NCBI GenBank assembly: GCA_902826305.1
Contig: CADEEH010000011.1
Span: 1-54,860 of the forward strand
DNA from: an uncultured Burkholderiales bacterium
Lineage (GTDB): Bacteria; Pseudomonadota; Gammaproteobacteria; Burkholderiales; Burkholderiaceae_E
Direction: 5' to 3'
Length of the DNA stretch: 54,860 bases
Position numbers and translations under genes: made by a program. The notes under the pieces were generated by a model, which saw nothing but the letters and a program-made list of their open reading frames with translations, made no database searches and was not told where the DNA came from. The stretch's first letter is position 1, and each line of letters opens with the position of its first letter. Of the stretch, positions 17,763 to 26,066 are shown in pieces.

Positions 17763-19254
17763 GGTTTCGAGCGATCCACGCGGCGACGCCGGATGGCACG
17801 GTGTGCGCGTGCTGGTGCTCGGTGCCAGCGGCTACATCGGCACGCACCTGGTGCCGTTCCTCGCCGCACGGGGTGCGACCGTGCGGGCGGCCGCGCGTCG
17901 CGCGGACGCCCTCGCGTCGCGCAGCTGGCCGAGGGTCGAGACCGTCCGTGCCGATGTGATGGACGAGGCCAGCCTGGATGCCGCACTGGCCGGCATCGAC
18001 ATCGCGTTCTACCTGGTTCATTCGATGGCCGCCGGCTCCGACTTCCCGCGGCTGGATCGCGAGGCCGCGGCCCGGTTCGCTGCCGCCGCGACGCGTGCCG
18101 GCGTGCGGCGGATCGTCTATCTCGGTGGCCTGCAGCCCAAGGGACGAATCTCCGCGCACCTGGCCTCGCGCAGCGAGACCGGCCAGGTGCTGCGCAAGGG
18201 CGCCGTGCCGGTCACCGAGCTTCGCGCCGGCATCATCATCGGCCCCGGATCGGCCGCGTTCGAGGTCATCCGCGACCTGGTGTTCCATCTGCCGGTGATG
18301 GTGACCCCGCGCTGGGTGAGTTCACGCTCGCAGCCGATCGCACTGGCCGACGTGCTCGAGTACCTCGGCCGGCTGCCGCTGCTGGCCGAGGCGGCAGGTG
18401 CCGTGTTCGACATCGGCGGACCCGAGGTGCTGACCTACAAGGAGCTGATGCTGCAGTTCGGCGAACTGGTCGGGCGCCGGCCGCTGATCGTGCCGGTGCC
18501 GGTGCTGACGCCGCAACTGTCGTCGTATTGGCTCGACCTGGTCACCGCGGTGCCGGCCAACGTCGCGCGTGCGTTGATCGAAGGACTCGAACACGACGTG
18601 CTCGCCGATGACGCACCGATCCGCGCGCTGATCCCGCGGCGACTGCTCACCTATCGCGAGGCCGCGCAGGCCGCCCTTGCAGTCGAGCAGCAGGCGGGCG
18701 ACGGCCAGCGCTGGACCGAGGGCTCGATGCGTTTCCGCCAGGAGCGTGCCGACTTCGCGTTCTATGCCAAGCGGATGTCCGCGCAGGCGATCTGTTCGGC
18801 ACCGGCCGAGTCGTTGTGGCACACGGTGGCATCGATCGGCGGCGAGCAGGGGTACTACTTCCTGGACCGGCTGTGGTCGGTCCGGGGTTGCCTGGACCGG
18901 CTGGTCGGTGGCGTCGGCATGCGACAGGGTCGCCATCATCCGACCGACCTGGCGCTGGATGACCGGATCGATTTCTGGCGCGTGGCGGCGCTGGAGCCCG
19001 GCCGCCGGCTGACGCTGCTCGCCGAGATGAAGCTGCCCGGCGCGGCGGCGCTGGAGTTCGAGGTCGTGCCGCTGGCGGCCGACTGCAGCAGGCTGACGGT
19101 GACCGCGTATTTCCACCCGGCCGGTGCGCCGGGACTCGTCTACTGGCATGTGTTGACACCGGTGCACGCGGTGTTGTTCACCGGCATGGTCCACTCGATG
19201 GCGGCGCGTGCGGCCCGGGCGCCGCACCAGGGAATGCAGCCGGCTCGGGGCTGA
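17752..19254 (+). CDS. NAD(P)-binding SDR/NmrA fused to DUF2867 domain, copy 2
   Basis: 500-residue tandem paralogue of the preceding gene. Matching landmarks: VLVLGASGYIGTHLVPFLA, AFYLVHSMAAGSDFPRLDRE, VRRIVYLGGLQPKG, VTELRAGIIIGPGSAAFEVIR, then DUF2867 with RHHPTDLALDDRIDFWRV and LVYWHVLTPVHAVLFTGM. Start ATG 17752 overlaps the first copy by 11 nt with GGCGGTACCG before it. Retaining two diverged full-length copies in one operon suggests a heteromer or two related substrates. Confidence 0.82.
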   Translation: MNAEVSSDPRGDAGWHGVRVLVLGASGYIGTHLVPFLAARGATVRAAARRADALASRSWPRVETVRADVMDEASLDAALAGIDIAFYLVHSMAAGSDFPRLDREAAARFAAAATRAGVRRIVYLGGLQPKGRISAHLASRSETGQVLRKGAVPVTELRAGIIIGPGSAAFEVIRDLVFHLPVMVTPRWVSSRSQPIALADVLEYLGRLPLLAEAAGAVFDIGGPEVLTYKELMLQFGELVGRRPLIVPVPVLTPQLSSYWLDLVTAVPANVARALIEGLEHDVLADDAPIRALIPRRLLTYREAAQAALAVEQQAGDGQRWTEGSMRFRQERADFAFYAKRMSAQAICSAPAESLWHTVASIGGEQGYYFLDRLWSVRGCLDRLVGGVGMRQGRHHPTDLALDDRIDFWRVAALEPGRRLTLLAEMKLPGAAALEFEVVPLAADCSRLTVTAYFHPAGAPGLVYWHVLTPVHAVLFTGMVHSMAARAARAPHQGMQPARG

Positions 19255-19271
19255 TCGAAGGGTGGTGTGTG

Positions 19272-19871
19272 TTACGCGGTCGGACCCGCGGACCCCGGAT
19301 CGTCCGATACGCCGAGTGGCCTGCGGAGGATCGCAACACCCATCGTCATCAGCCCCAGGTTGCGCAGCGCGGTTCCCGACGTCTGCAGGATCTCCGGCGC
19401 CGGCACGATCGCCAGACCGAAGTTCACCAGCAGACCGGCGCCGAACAGGCCGGTCGCGATGCGCGGCAACTGCGCGGCGCGCCAGGCGCCCGCCGCGAAC
19501 ATCAGTCCGCCTGCCACCATCAGCGCGCCGTGGACCGTGTACATCGGCCCGAGCCGGGCCCACAACGTGGCGTAGTCGGGTGTCCGCTCGGCGAGCGCGT
19601 ACAGGGTCGTGTGGCCGAAGTACACAAATGCCGCCCCGTACAGCAGCGCGCCGACCAGCGCCGCCGCGCCCGGCCGTGGCCGATGCGCCGCGTACACGCC
19701 CAGCAGCAGCCAGGGCATCGGCACGAAGGCCGCGTAGTTGAGCGACAGCTGCATCGGCGAGAATCCACCGAACCACTCGAAGACATCACTGAGGGAATGC
19801 AGCGCGGGCGCGACGATCGCCGTCCATCCGACGACCCGTCGCAGGCCGCGCGCAGCGGGCGGGTGGTTCAT
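19272..19871 (-). CDS. Hypothetical multi-pass membrane protein
   Basis: 199 residues from ATG 19871 (MNHPPAARGLRRVVGW). About five hydrophobic segments are visible: VVGWTAIVAPALHSLSDV, LSLNYAAFVPMPWLLLGVY, AALVGALLYGAAFVYFG, VHGALMVAGGLMFAAGAW and ATGLFGAGLLVNFGLAIV. I do not recognise a characterised family. Converges with the DUF2867 gene and lies head to head with the AraC-family regulator gene (start 20038), with 166 nt between, so that regulator could control it. Confidence 0.65.
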   Translation of the reverse strand: MNHPPAARGLRRVVGWTAIVAPALHSLSDVFEWFGGFSPMQLSLNYAAFVPMPWLLLGVYAAHRPRPGAAALVGALLYGAAFVYFGHTTLYALAERTPDYATLWARLGPMYTVHGALMVAGGLMFAAGAWRAAQLPRIATGLFGAGLLVNFGLAIVPAPEILQTSGTALRNLGLMTMGVAILRRPLGVSDDPGSAGPTA

Positions 19872-20037
19872 CGGGGCGGATCGCCGACGAAGACGTGATG
19901 GGACATGGTCCGGTTCATCGTGTGCCACTCCGCGACGCAAGCCGAGCTTAGCGCGCGGATCGCCGACGGTCGAGAGCGCCTGAAAAAACACAATCCCGGT
20001 CAAGCGCATCACCGGACGGCCGGGCAGACTGTCACTC

Positions 20038-21042
20038 ATGGACCTGAACGACAAGAAGCCCGGCACGGTGTCGCACTACGAGGCGCTGGTCGCGCAGGCG
20101 CTGCGCCGGGTCGTCGACCGGCTGGACGAGGCGCTCGATCTGCAGGCGCTGGCCGAACCGGCGTGTATGGCGCCGCTGCACTTCCATCGCGTCTTCCGCG
20201 GCCTGGTCGGCGAGACACCGCTGCAATTGCATCGCCGGCTGCGACTGGAGCGGGCCGCATGGCGGCTGGCCCGGGATCCGGACACGAACGTGCTCCGGAT
20301 CGCGCTGGATGCCGGCTATGACACCCATGAATCGTTCACGCGGGCATTTCGCGACGCGTTCGGTCGCACGCCGAGTGAACACCGTTCACTGGCGGCGGCT
20401 GCGAACGACCCGGTTCGAACAGGCGAGGACACCGCCGGCGCGGGTTGTCCCGCCGGCAAGCTCCCTGGCCATCACCTGCAGGCGGCCTGCGGCATCCACG
20501 CCGACGGCCCGCGGATCACCTGGCCTGCCGACACCCGGACCATGTTCAGCCATCGAGGAGCCCGGATCATGAACGTCGAGATCGAGACCTTGCCCGAACG
20601 TCGCGTGGCCGCACTGGCCCATCACGGCCCGTACAACACGATTGGTGCCGCCTTCGAAAGACTCGGCGCGATCGCCGGCCCGGCGGGCCTGTTCAACCAG
20701 CCGGACGCACGGATGGTCGCGATCTACCACGACGATCCGGAGTCGGTGCCGGCGGCGCAGTTGCGTTCGGCCGCGGGCATCGTCGTGCCGGTGGACGCCG
20801 ATATCCCGGCGCCGCTGCATGAAGTCGTATTACCCGCGGGATCGTGGGCCTGGACGCTGCACCGGGGAAGCTACGGCGGACTCGGCGATGCGTGGCAACG
20901 CCTGCTCGGCCAGTGGTTGCCGCGCAGTGGCCACCGGATGGCGGCCGCCGAATGTGTCGAGGTCTACCTGAACCATCCGGGCCAGGTGCCCGAGGATCGG
21001 TTGCAGACCCGGTTGTACCTGCCGTTGCAGCCGGTGGCCTGA
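20038..21042 (+). CDS. AraC-family regulator with GyrI-like effector domain
   Basis: 334 residues. Residues about 15-120 hold the double helix-turn-helix of AraC proteins (LDLQALAEPACMAPLHFHRV and VLRIALDAGYDTHESFTRAF then FGRTPSEHR). Residues about 178-330 form a GyrI-like ligand-binding domain beginning MNVEIETLPERRVAALAHHG. The linker (about 125-177) is compositionally odd and includes a MFSHRGARI segment that looks like translated intergenic DNA. An internal GAGGAG at 20555-20560 lies 8 nt before ATG 20569, so a free effector domain could also be made. Divergent from the membrane protein gene. Confidence 0.85.
   Translation: MDLNDKKPGTVSHYEALVAQALRRVVDRLDEALDLQALAEPACMAPLHFHRVFRGLVGETPLQLHRRLRLERAAWRLARDPDTNVLRIALDAGYDTHESFTRAFRDAFGRTPSEHRSLAAAANDPVRTGEDTAGAGCPAGKLPGHHLQAACGIHADGPRITWPADTRTMFSHRGARIMNVEIETLPERRVAALAHHGPYNTIGAAFERLGAIAGPAGLFNQPDARMVAIYHDDPESVPAAQLRSAAGIVVPVDADIPAPLHEVVLPAGSWAWTLHRGSYGGLGDAWQRLLGQWLPRSGHRMAAAECVEVYLNHPGQVPEDRLQTRLYLPLQPVA
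20555..20571 (+). promoter_or_regulatory. Internal ribosome binding site and ATG inside the AraC gene
   Basis: GAGGAG (20555-20560), 8 nt, then in-frame ATG 20569. The protein from here (MNVEIETLPERRV) aligns end to end with the stand-alone protein at 14805, whose first bases after ATG are nearly identical. Confidence 0.5.
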
Positions 21043-21067
21043 CGTGGCGCCGGGCACGGCGTCGGAA

Positions 21068-21496
21068 TCACGGCCGTGCAGGCAACGTCGTCACGAACCC
21101 GGACCACGACGCCACGAGCACCACGAAGCCGACCAGGAACACCGAGAAGCGATGCATCACGTTGTTGTACGTGCACTGGATCGCGCTGTGGGCGATGCGC
21201 AGGCCGACGAACAGCCAGGCCCCGGCGACCAGCCATCCGGGCACGTGTGAGACGGCCACCGCGCAGGCGACCAGCGCATAGAACAGCACCGGCACCTCGA
21301 ACAGGTTGCGGAAGTTGTCCGATGCCTGGACGTTGTGCAGCCGGGCGGCGCTCTGCAGCGAGTTGCTGGTGGCCTGCGGGTGGATCCGCTTTTCCTTCAT
21401 CTCCTGGACACGCACGTACAACAGGCGCATCGCGACCGCGAAGGACAGCAGGACCATCGCGAGGACACTCGCCAGGATCAGCTGGATGTTGCCCAT
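21068..21496 (-). CDS. MAPEG family membrane protein
   Basis: 142 residues with four hydrophobic helices: ILASVLAMVLLSFAVAMRLLY, FEVPVLFYALVACAVAV, GWLVAGAWLFVGLRIAHSAI and RFSVFLVGFVVLVASWSGFV. The loop ARLHNVQASDNFRNLFEVPVL and the helix RIAHSAIQCTYNNVMHRF carry the Asn/Arg pattern of MAPEG (membrane-associated eicosanoid and glutathione metabolism) proteins. Start ATG 21496 (MGNIQLIL) follows GGAGAC. Bacterial members often have no assigned substrate; glutathione-transferase activity is family knowledge and unproven here. Confidence 0.82.
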   Translation of the reverse strand: MGNIQLILASVLAMVLLSFAVAMRLLYVRVQEMKEKRIHPQATSNSLQSAARLHNVQASDNFRNLFEVPVLFYALVACAVAVSHVPGWLVAGAWLFVGLRIAHSAIQCTYNNVMHRFSVFLVGFVVLVASWSGFVTTLPARP

Positions 21497-21680
21497 TCCG
21501 TCTCCTGCCGGGCGCTTCCGGTTTGGATCCGCCACCTCGAAAGCGGTCTGCCCTCGTCTGTCACGAAGCCGTCAACAACGCAGTTTAGCCTTCGCCGGCA
21601 AGCCGGGGAAACACGCGCGGGCGGTTCGGACCGGCCATCTGCCAGCGCTCCCGACAAGATCCGCATGCCAAGGGAGCGAC

Positions 21681-23396
21681 ATGGCAATCGACGTGTTCAA
21701 GGACATCGCAGTTCCAGTGATCGGCGGGCTCGGCATCTTCATGCTCGGGCTGGAATTCATGTCCGATGGCATCCAGAACCTCGCGGTGCACCGGATGCGC
21801 AGCATCCTCGGCAAGGTCGCCGGCACACCGATCAAGGGACTGATCTCCGGCACGCTGATCACCGGGGTGCTGCAGTCGAGCACCGCGATGACGGTGATGG
21901 TGGTCGGACTGGTCAACGCCGGTGTCGTGGCGTTGAGACCCGCGATATCGGTGATCATGGGGGCCAACATCGGCACCACGCTGGGCAACGGCCTGATCGC
22001 GCTGCCGCTGGGTCCGCTCGGGCTGATCATCGCCGGCATCTTCGCGCTGGTCTACGTGTTCGCCAAGGACGAGAAGGTGCGCAACATCGCGCTGGCGACG
22101 ATGGGTTTCGCGCTGATCTTCTACGGGTTGAACCTGCTCACCGGCGGCCTCAAGCCGTTGCGCAACATGCCGGAGGTCATGAACTCGATCTCGGCGCTCA
22201 ACGCCACCTCGTTCACCGGGTTGCTGTATTGCGTGCTGATCGCCGCCGGCATCACGGCGATGATCCACTCGTCCTCGGCGACGATCGGCATCGTCATGGG
22301 GCTCGGTGGCGCCGGCATCCTGGACTGGCAGACCGCCGTGGCGTTTTCGCTCGGCGCCGACCTGGGCACCACGATCACCTCGTGGATGGCTTCGTTGAAC
22401 CTGTCCAAGAACGCCAAGCGCGCGGCGTATGCCCACATCTCGTTCAACATCATCGGCGTGCTGGTGATGCTGCCGCTGTTCTTCCCGTCGATGGAGCTGC
22501 TCAAATGGGTGATGGGCTTCTTCGGCGGGGATCCGGGAACCGCGGTCGTCGTCGACGGGAAGGAAACGTTCCCGCTGGTGCCGGTGGCGGTCGGGCTGTA
22601 TTCGATCGCCTTCAACATCTTCAACACCGCGTTGCTGTTCCCGTTCATCGGGGTCTTCGAACGGGTGCTGTCGAAGGTCGGCCACACGTCCGACGAGGAC
22701 GAAGAGGACTACTCGCTGCCCAGGCACCTGGCGCCCGCGCTCGCCCAGCAGGTCGCCACCGGCGTGCCCGCGGTGCAGCTCGAGATGCAGCGCTACCGCG
22801 AGGCGTCGCGGATGTTCCTGCGTGCGGCCCGGGATCCGGGGTTCAACATCGACGAGCGTGACCACAACATGCGACTGGACACGCTGAACCGGGAGATCCG
22901 CCGCTTCACCGCGTCGATGCTCAAGCCGGACACACCGCCGGCGCAGGCGAACCTGCTTGCCAGCCTGATCGAGGAGGAGGATTTCACCGCCTCGCTGGTC
23001 GAGACCCAGCATCAACTGCTGCGCCGCTCCGAACGGGTCGAGTTCTCCGAGGCCGGCCGCGCGATCGTGTTGAAGATCATCGAGGAGGTCGAGGTCGAGC
23101 TCGACGGGATCCTGGCGGACAAGGCGCCGAACGCGGCCGAGATGAAGGCGCTGCGCGACAAGCAGCGCCAATGGATGTTGTCGACACGTGAACAGGCACT
23201 GGCGGCGGCCAACAAGCTCGACTGGGAAGAACGCGGCGCGATCCTGGCGATGCTGGGCAGCATGGAGCGGGCCTTCGTGCTGGCCGAACGGATCCACGAC
23301 GAACGGATGTCGGTATCCCGTGACATCGCGGTGCTCGGCGGGGCGGCGCGACCGGAGCGCGGCCAGCCGGGTGACGCCCAGGTGGTGCCGGCGTGA
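21681..23396 (+). CDS. Na+/phosphate cotransporter family protein with PhoU-like tail
   Basis: 571 residues. The N-terminal half has the two inverted Na/Pi-cotransporter repeats with the QSSTAMTVMVVGLVNAG signature near residue 70 and the second HSSSATIGIVMGLGGAG near 195, with GANIGTTLGNG and GADLGTTITSW paired between. The C-terminal cytosolic part (about 360-560) is helical and PhoU-like (QMQ-R-EASRMFLRAARD, LIEEEDFTASLVETQHQLLRRSERVEF). It resembles YjbB, which exports phosphate in E. coli. Start ATG 21681 with AGGGAG at 21671-21676. Overlaps the PstS-like gene by 4 nt (GTGA), so phosphate is the likely substrate. Confidence 0.88.
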   Translation: MAIDVFKDIAVPVIGGLGIFMLGLEFMSDGIQNLAVHRMRSILGKVAGTPIKGLISGTLITGVLQSSTAMTVMVVGLVNAGVVALRPAISVIMGANIGTTLGNGLIALPLGPLGLIIAGIFALVYVFAKDEKVRNIALATMGFALIFYGLNLLTGGLKPLRNMPEVMNSISALNATSFTGLLYCVLIAAGITAMIHSSSATIGIVMGLGGAGILDWQTAVAFSLGADLGTTITSWMASLNLSKNAKRAAYAHISFNIIGVLVMLPLFFPSMELLKWVMGFFGGDPGTAVVVDGKETFPLVPVAVGLYSIAFNIFNTALLFPFIGVFERVLSKVGHTSDEDEEDYSLPRHLAPALAQQVATGVPAVQLEMQRYREASRMFLRAARDPGFNIDERDHNMRLDTLNREIRRFTASMLKPDTPPAQANLLASLIEEEDFTASLVETQHQLLRRSERVEFSEAGRAIVLKIIEEVEVELDGILADKAPNAAEMKALRDKQRQWMLSTREQALAAANKLDWEERGAILAMLGSMERAFVLAERIHDERMSVSRDIAVLGGAARPERGQPGDAQVVPA

Positions 23397-24532
23397 ACGG
23401 ATCCACGATGATGCGGACGCTCGACAATCCGGTCAGGCATCCGCTCGCACGGCGGCGTTTCGTGGGTGGCATCGCGGGCTGCGCCGGCCTGGTCACGGCG
23501 GGTGGTCTGTTCGCGCAGCAGGATGAATACGGCGATGCGAGCCTGCGCGGCGCGGGTTCGACCTTCGTGCAACCGCTGATGGAGGCGTGGGTCCACGCGT
23601 ATCGGACCGATCCCTACCAGGTGCTGGGCGGCGTCAGCCGTCGCCCCGAGAGCGGGTTGTCGGACAATCTGAGCAGCGATGAACTCGACTACGAGCCGAT
23701 CGGCTCGCTCGCCGGCATTCAGCGCATCCGCGCCGGTTTCGTCGACTTCGCGGCCAGCGAGATGCCGCTCGGGGCCGACTACCTGAAACGCGCCGGACTG
23801 CTGCAGTTTCCCTGGGTCGCCGGGGCGGTCGGTGTGGTCGTCACGGGCCTGTCGCAAGGTGGTGGCTCGCTGAAGCTCGATGCCGCGACACTCGGTGCGA
23901 TCTATCTCGGCCGCATCACCCGCTGGTCGGATCCGGCGATCGTTGCACTGAATCCCGGTTATCCGCTGCCGGATTCCAGCATCACGGTCGTTCATCGCAG
24001 CGACGGCTCCGGGACGACGTTCACCTTCGCCCGGTATCTGGCGGGCAGCGTCGCGGAATGGAAGGAGCGGGTCGGGGCTGACCTGCTGTTGAAGTGGCCC
24101 GCCGGGCGCGGCGAGAAAGGCAACGAAGGGGTCGTGCGTGCACTGGGCGCAACCCCGATGGCCATCGGCTACGTCAACGCCGTGCAGGCGCGTCGTGTGG
24201 GGTTGTCGCTGGTGGCCCTGAAGAACGCCGCCGGCAACTTCGTGTTGCCGGATGCGGCCGGTGTCGGCGCGGCGATGCGCGCCGAACGATCCGGCGCCGA
24301 CGTGATGCAGCAACTGCCGATCGACGCCCCGGGGCCGGACAGTTACCCGATCGTCGCGACGGTGTTCGGACTGGTGCGAGATCGGATCACCTCCAGGCGG
24401 CAACGGCGGGCCGCGGATTTCCTCGCCTGGACCCTGACCCAGGGCGCGAAGATCGCCGATCGGCTGGGCTATTCGAGCCTGCCGGAGGTGATGACCCGCC
24501 CGACCATCGAACGCCTGACAGCGGCCGGCTGA
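23393..24532 (+). CDS. PstS-like phosphate-binding protein, orphan
   Basis: 379 residues, periplasmic. An RRRF twin-arginine-like signal followed by VGGIAGCAGLVTAGGLFAQ suggests export. Phosphate-binding landmarks: LRGAGSTFVQPLMEAWVHAY, DFAASEMPLGADYL, ITRWSDPAIVALNP and VHRSDGSGTTFTFARYL with GVVRALGATPMAIGYVN. GTG 23393 overlaps the cotransporter stop (GTGA); ATG 23408 or 23411 are alternatives. No PstC, PstA or PstB is nearby, so the protein either serves a transporter elsewhere or delivers or senses phosphate for the coupled cotransporter. Confidence 0.85.
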   Translation: MNGSTMMRTLDNPVRHPLARRRFVGGIAGCAGLVTAGGLFAQQDEYGDASLRGAGSTFVQPLMEAWVHAYRTDPYQVLGGVSRRPESGLSDNLSSDELDYEPIGSLAGIQRIRAGFVDFAASEMPLGADYLKRAGLLQFPWVAGAVGVVVTGLSQGGGSLKLDAATLGAIYLGRITRWSDPAIVALNPGYPLPDSSITVVHRSDGSGTTFTFARYLAGSVAEWKERVGADLLLKWPAGRGEKGNEGVVRALGATPMAIGYVNAVQARRVGLSLVALKNAAGNFVLPDAAGVGAAMRAERSGADVMQQLPIDAPGPDSYPIVATVFGLVRDRITSRRQRRAADFLAWTLTQGAKIADRLGYSSLPEVMTRPTIERLTAAG

Positions 24533-24553
24533 GAGCGCCCCGGCGTCGGAGGC

Positions 24554-24826
24554 ATGCTGCGCGGCCGTCGCGATCGGTCATCCAGGAATCATCCGACGCG
24601 GCATCTGTTGTACGCGTTCTTCGTCGGCGCGTTCCTCACCGCACTCGGATTCACGCTGGCGCGCTGCGACCCGGGGGCCGCGCGGGATCGTGTCCAAGGC
24701 CAGGGTGCCACGCTGGTCGTTGCCGGATCCGAAACCCTGCGGCCGCTGGTTGCGGCCGACGCGCCCGAAGACCCGACGCGGCCAAGCGGGCCTGGTGCAG
24801 CGTCCCGCGGTGGTATCGTTCGATGA
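24554..24826 (+). CDS. Small membrane-anchored ORF with PstS-like fragment
   Basis: 90 residues. A basic N-terminus is followed by one hydrophobic segment (LLYAFFVGAFLTALGFTLA) and then GATLVVAGSETLRPLVAADA, which resembles the first strand and loop of PstS-type binding proteins (compare GAGSTFVQPLMEAW in the preceding gene), then a disordered tail. Stop overlaps the next start (ATGATG at 24823-24828). The GGAGG is only one base from ATG, which weakens the call. It could be a truncated binding-protein remnant or a small secreted protein. Confidence 0.35.
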   Translation: MLRGRRDRSSRNHPTRHLLYAFFVGAFLTALGFTLARCDPGAARDRVQGQGATLVVAGSETLRPLVAADAPEDPTRPSGPGAASRGGIVR

Positions 24827-25509
24827 TGCCCCTGCTCGGTTCGGCCGCGATGCTGCTGACCTTCGACGTGGACGACGAGTCCATCGACGAACACGACCGC
24901 TGGCACACCCACGAACACCTGCCCGAACGACTGTCGATTCCCGGCTTCCGACGGGGCACGCGCTGGACCGCCGCCGCGCCCGGGTCGCCACGGTACATGG
25001 TGCTGTACGAGGTCGACGACCTGGCGACGCTGACCTCGGCATCCTACCTTGCCCGGCTCAACAGTCCGACACCGTGGACCGCGCGGATCATGCCGCACTA
25101 CCGGGGCATGTGCCGCGGCTTGTGTTCGGTGCTCGGCAGCGTCGGCCACGGGCAGGGCGGATTCGCGGCGCTGCTTCGATTCACTCCCGCGGAGCCGCAG
25201 CGTGAAAGCCTGGAGCAGTGGTTGCTCGACGAGGTCATGCCGGCGCTGCCGCGGGCGTCGGGCCTGGGCAGCGCCTGCCTGCTGCGCGGCGCGAAGGCGG
25301 CTCCGATGACCAACGAGCAGCGCATCCGCGGCCTGGACCGAGGTGTCGATTCGGCACTGATCCTGACCGGCTACGACGCCGCCGAAGTGGCCGGGTTTGC
25401 CCAGGCGCTGGTGGAGGCCGACGGCCTCGCCCAGCATGGAGCAGGCGACATCGGCTTGGCCACCTACCAATACGGCTACTCGCTGGCGAGTTCGGAGCTC
25501 TCGGACTGA
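24823..25509 (+). CDS. Uncharacterised protein with EthD/DABB-like domains
   Basis: 228 residues with two ferredoxin-like halves. The first contains FDVDDESIDEHDRWHTHEHLPERLSIPGFRRGTRW and YMVLYEVDDLATL, the pattern of EthD-like dimeric alpha-beta barrel proteins (His/Glu-rich loop EHLPERL, then a strand and YEVDD). The second half (LLRFTPAEPQRESLEQWLLDEVM) looks like a second copy. Start is ATG 24823, overlapping the small upstream ORF. Function unknown; the family includes degradation-associated proteins and small-molecule isomerases or oxygenases. Confidence 0.65.
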   Translation: MMPLLGSAAMLLTFDVDDESIDEHDRWHTHEHLPERLSIPGFRRGTRWTAAAPGSPRYMVLYEVDDLATLTSASYLARLNSPTPWTARIMPHYRGMCRGLCSVLGSVGHGQGGFAALLRFTPAEPQRESLEQWLLDEVMPALPRASGLGSACLLRGAKAAPMTNEQRIRGLDRGVDSALILTGYDAAEVAGFAQALVEADGLAQHGAGDIGLATYQYGYSLASSELSD

Positions 25510-25528
25510 GAGAGCGAGCCCGGAGGTC

Positions 25529-26044
25529 TCAACCCAGATCCGTCTCGGACATGCCTTCCGGCTGAGGCGGCGTCACACCCCCGACACCGAGCCGGGCACG
25601 CGCCGAGAACATCGAACCGCGCGCGGGCACGCTCGGCGCAAACCCCTGGAAGCCGAGCGGCGCACCGGTGACATCGTCGTACACCGCCTCCATGCCGCCG
25701 CGCATGAAGTAGGTCTCGTGCCAGAAACCGGCGCCACCGGAGTCGCGCAGGAAGTTCTTCCACCAGACGCGGTGCGGTTCGGACCGAGCCCAGGCCTCCA
25801 TCGATTCGAAATCCTTCCAGTACCAGCGCATCCCGATGTGCGGCGGGAACAGCTTGAAGATGATCCCGTTCTCGAAATGCAGCAAGCCCTGCGGGCGACC
25901 CGCGCCGGCACTTTCGATCTGCGGGCCGATCCGCATCAGCGTCATGAAACCCTTCAGCGTCCGCACCGGCATGCCGAGGTAGATCACGACCAGGTCCGGA
26001 TAGGCGGAGAGGTCGACCGTCTTGCGATTCACCGGTGATGTCAT
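25529..26044 (-). CDS. DUF4188 / Monooxy_af470-like protein
   Basis: 171 residues from ATG 26044 (MTSPVNRKTVDLSAYPDLVV). The pattern VIYLGMPVRTLKGFMTLMRIGPQI, GLLHFENGIIFKLFPPHIGMRWYWKDFESMEAWARSEPHRVWWKNFLRD and GFWHETYFMRGGMEAVYDD is typical of DUF4188, a ferredoxin-like barrel family sometimes annotated as monooxygenase. Activity is unproven. It converges with the EthD-like gene with a 19-nt gap and lies 22 nt from the ftsH stop on the same strand. Confidence 0.8.
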   Translation of the reverse strand: MTSPVNRKTVDLSAYPDLVVIYLGMPVRTLKGFMTLMRIGPQIESAGAGRPQGLLHFENGIIFKLFPPHIGMRWYWKDFESMEAWARSEPHRVWWKNFLRDSGGAGFWHETYFMRGGMEAVYDDVTGAPLGFQGFAPSVPARGSMFSARARLGVGGVTPPQPEGMSETDLG

Positions 26045-26066
26045 GACGGTCCCGGGCCGCGAAGTC

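Noticed and set aside
21306-21680. Upstream in-frame extension of the Na/Pi cotransporter
   Set aside because: It would overlap the MAPEG gene on the other strand; ATG 21681 has AGGGAG and begins the conserved sequence.
21585-23297. Minus-strand 570-codon frame opposite the Na/Pi cotransporter
   Set aside because: Low-complexity Arg/Asp/His composition; the plus strand has clear Na/Pi signatures.
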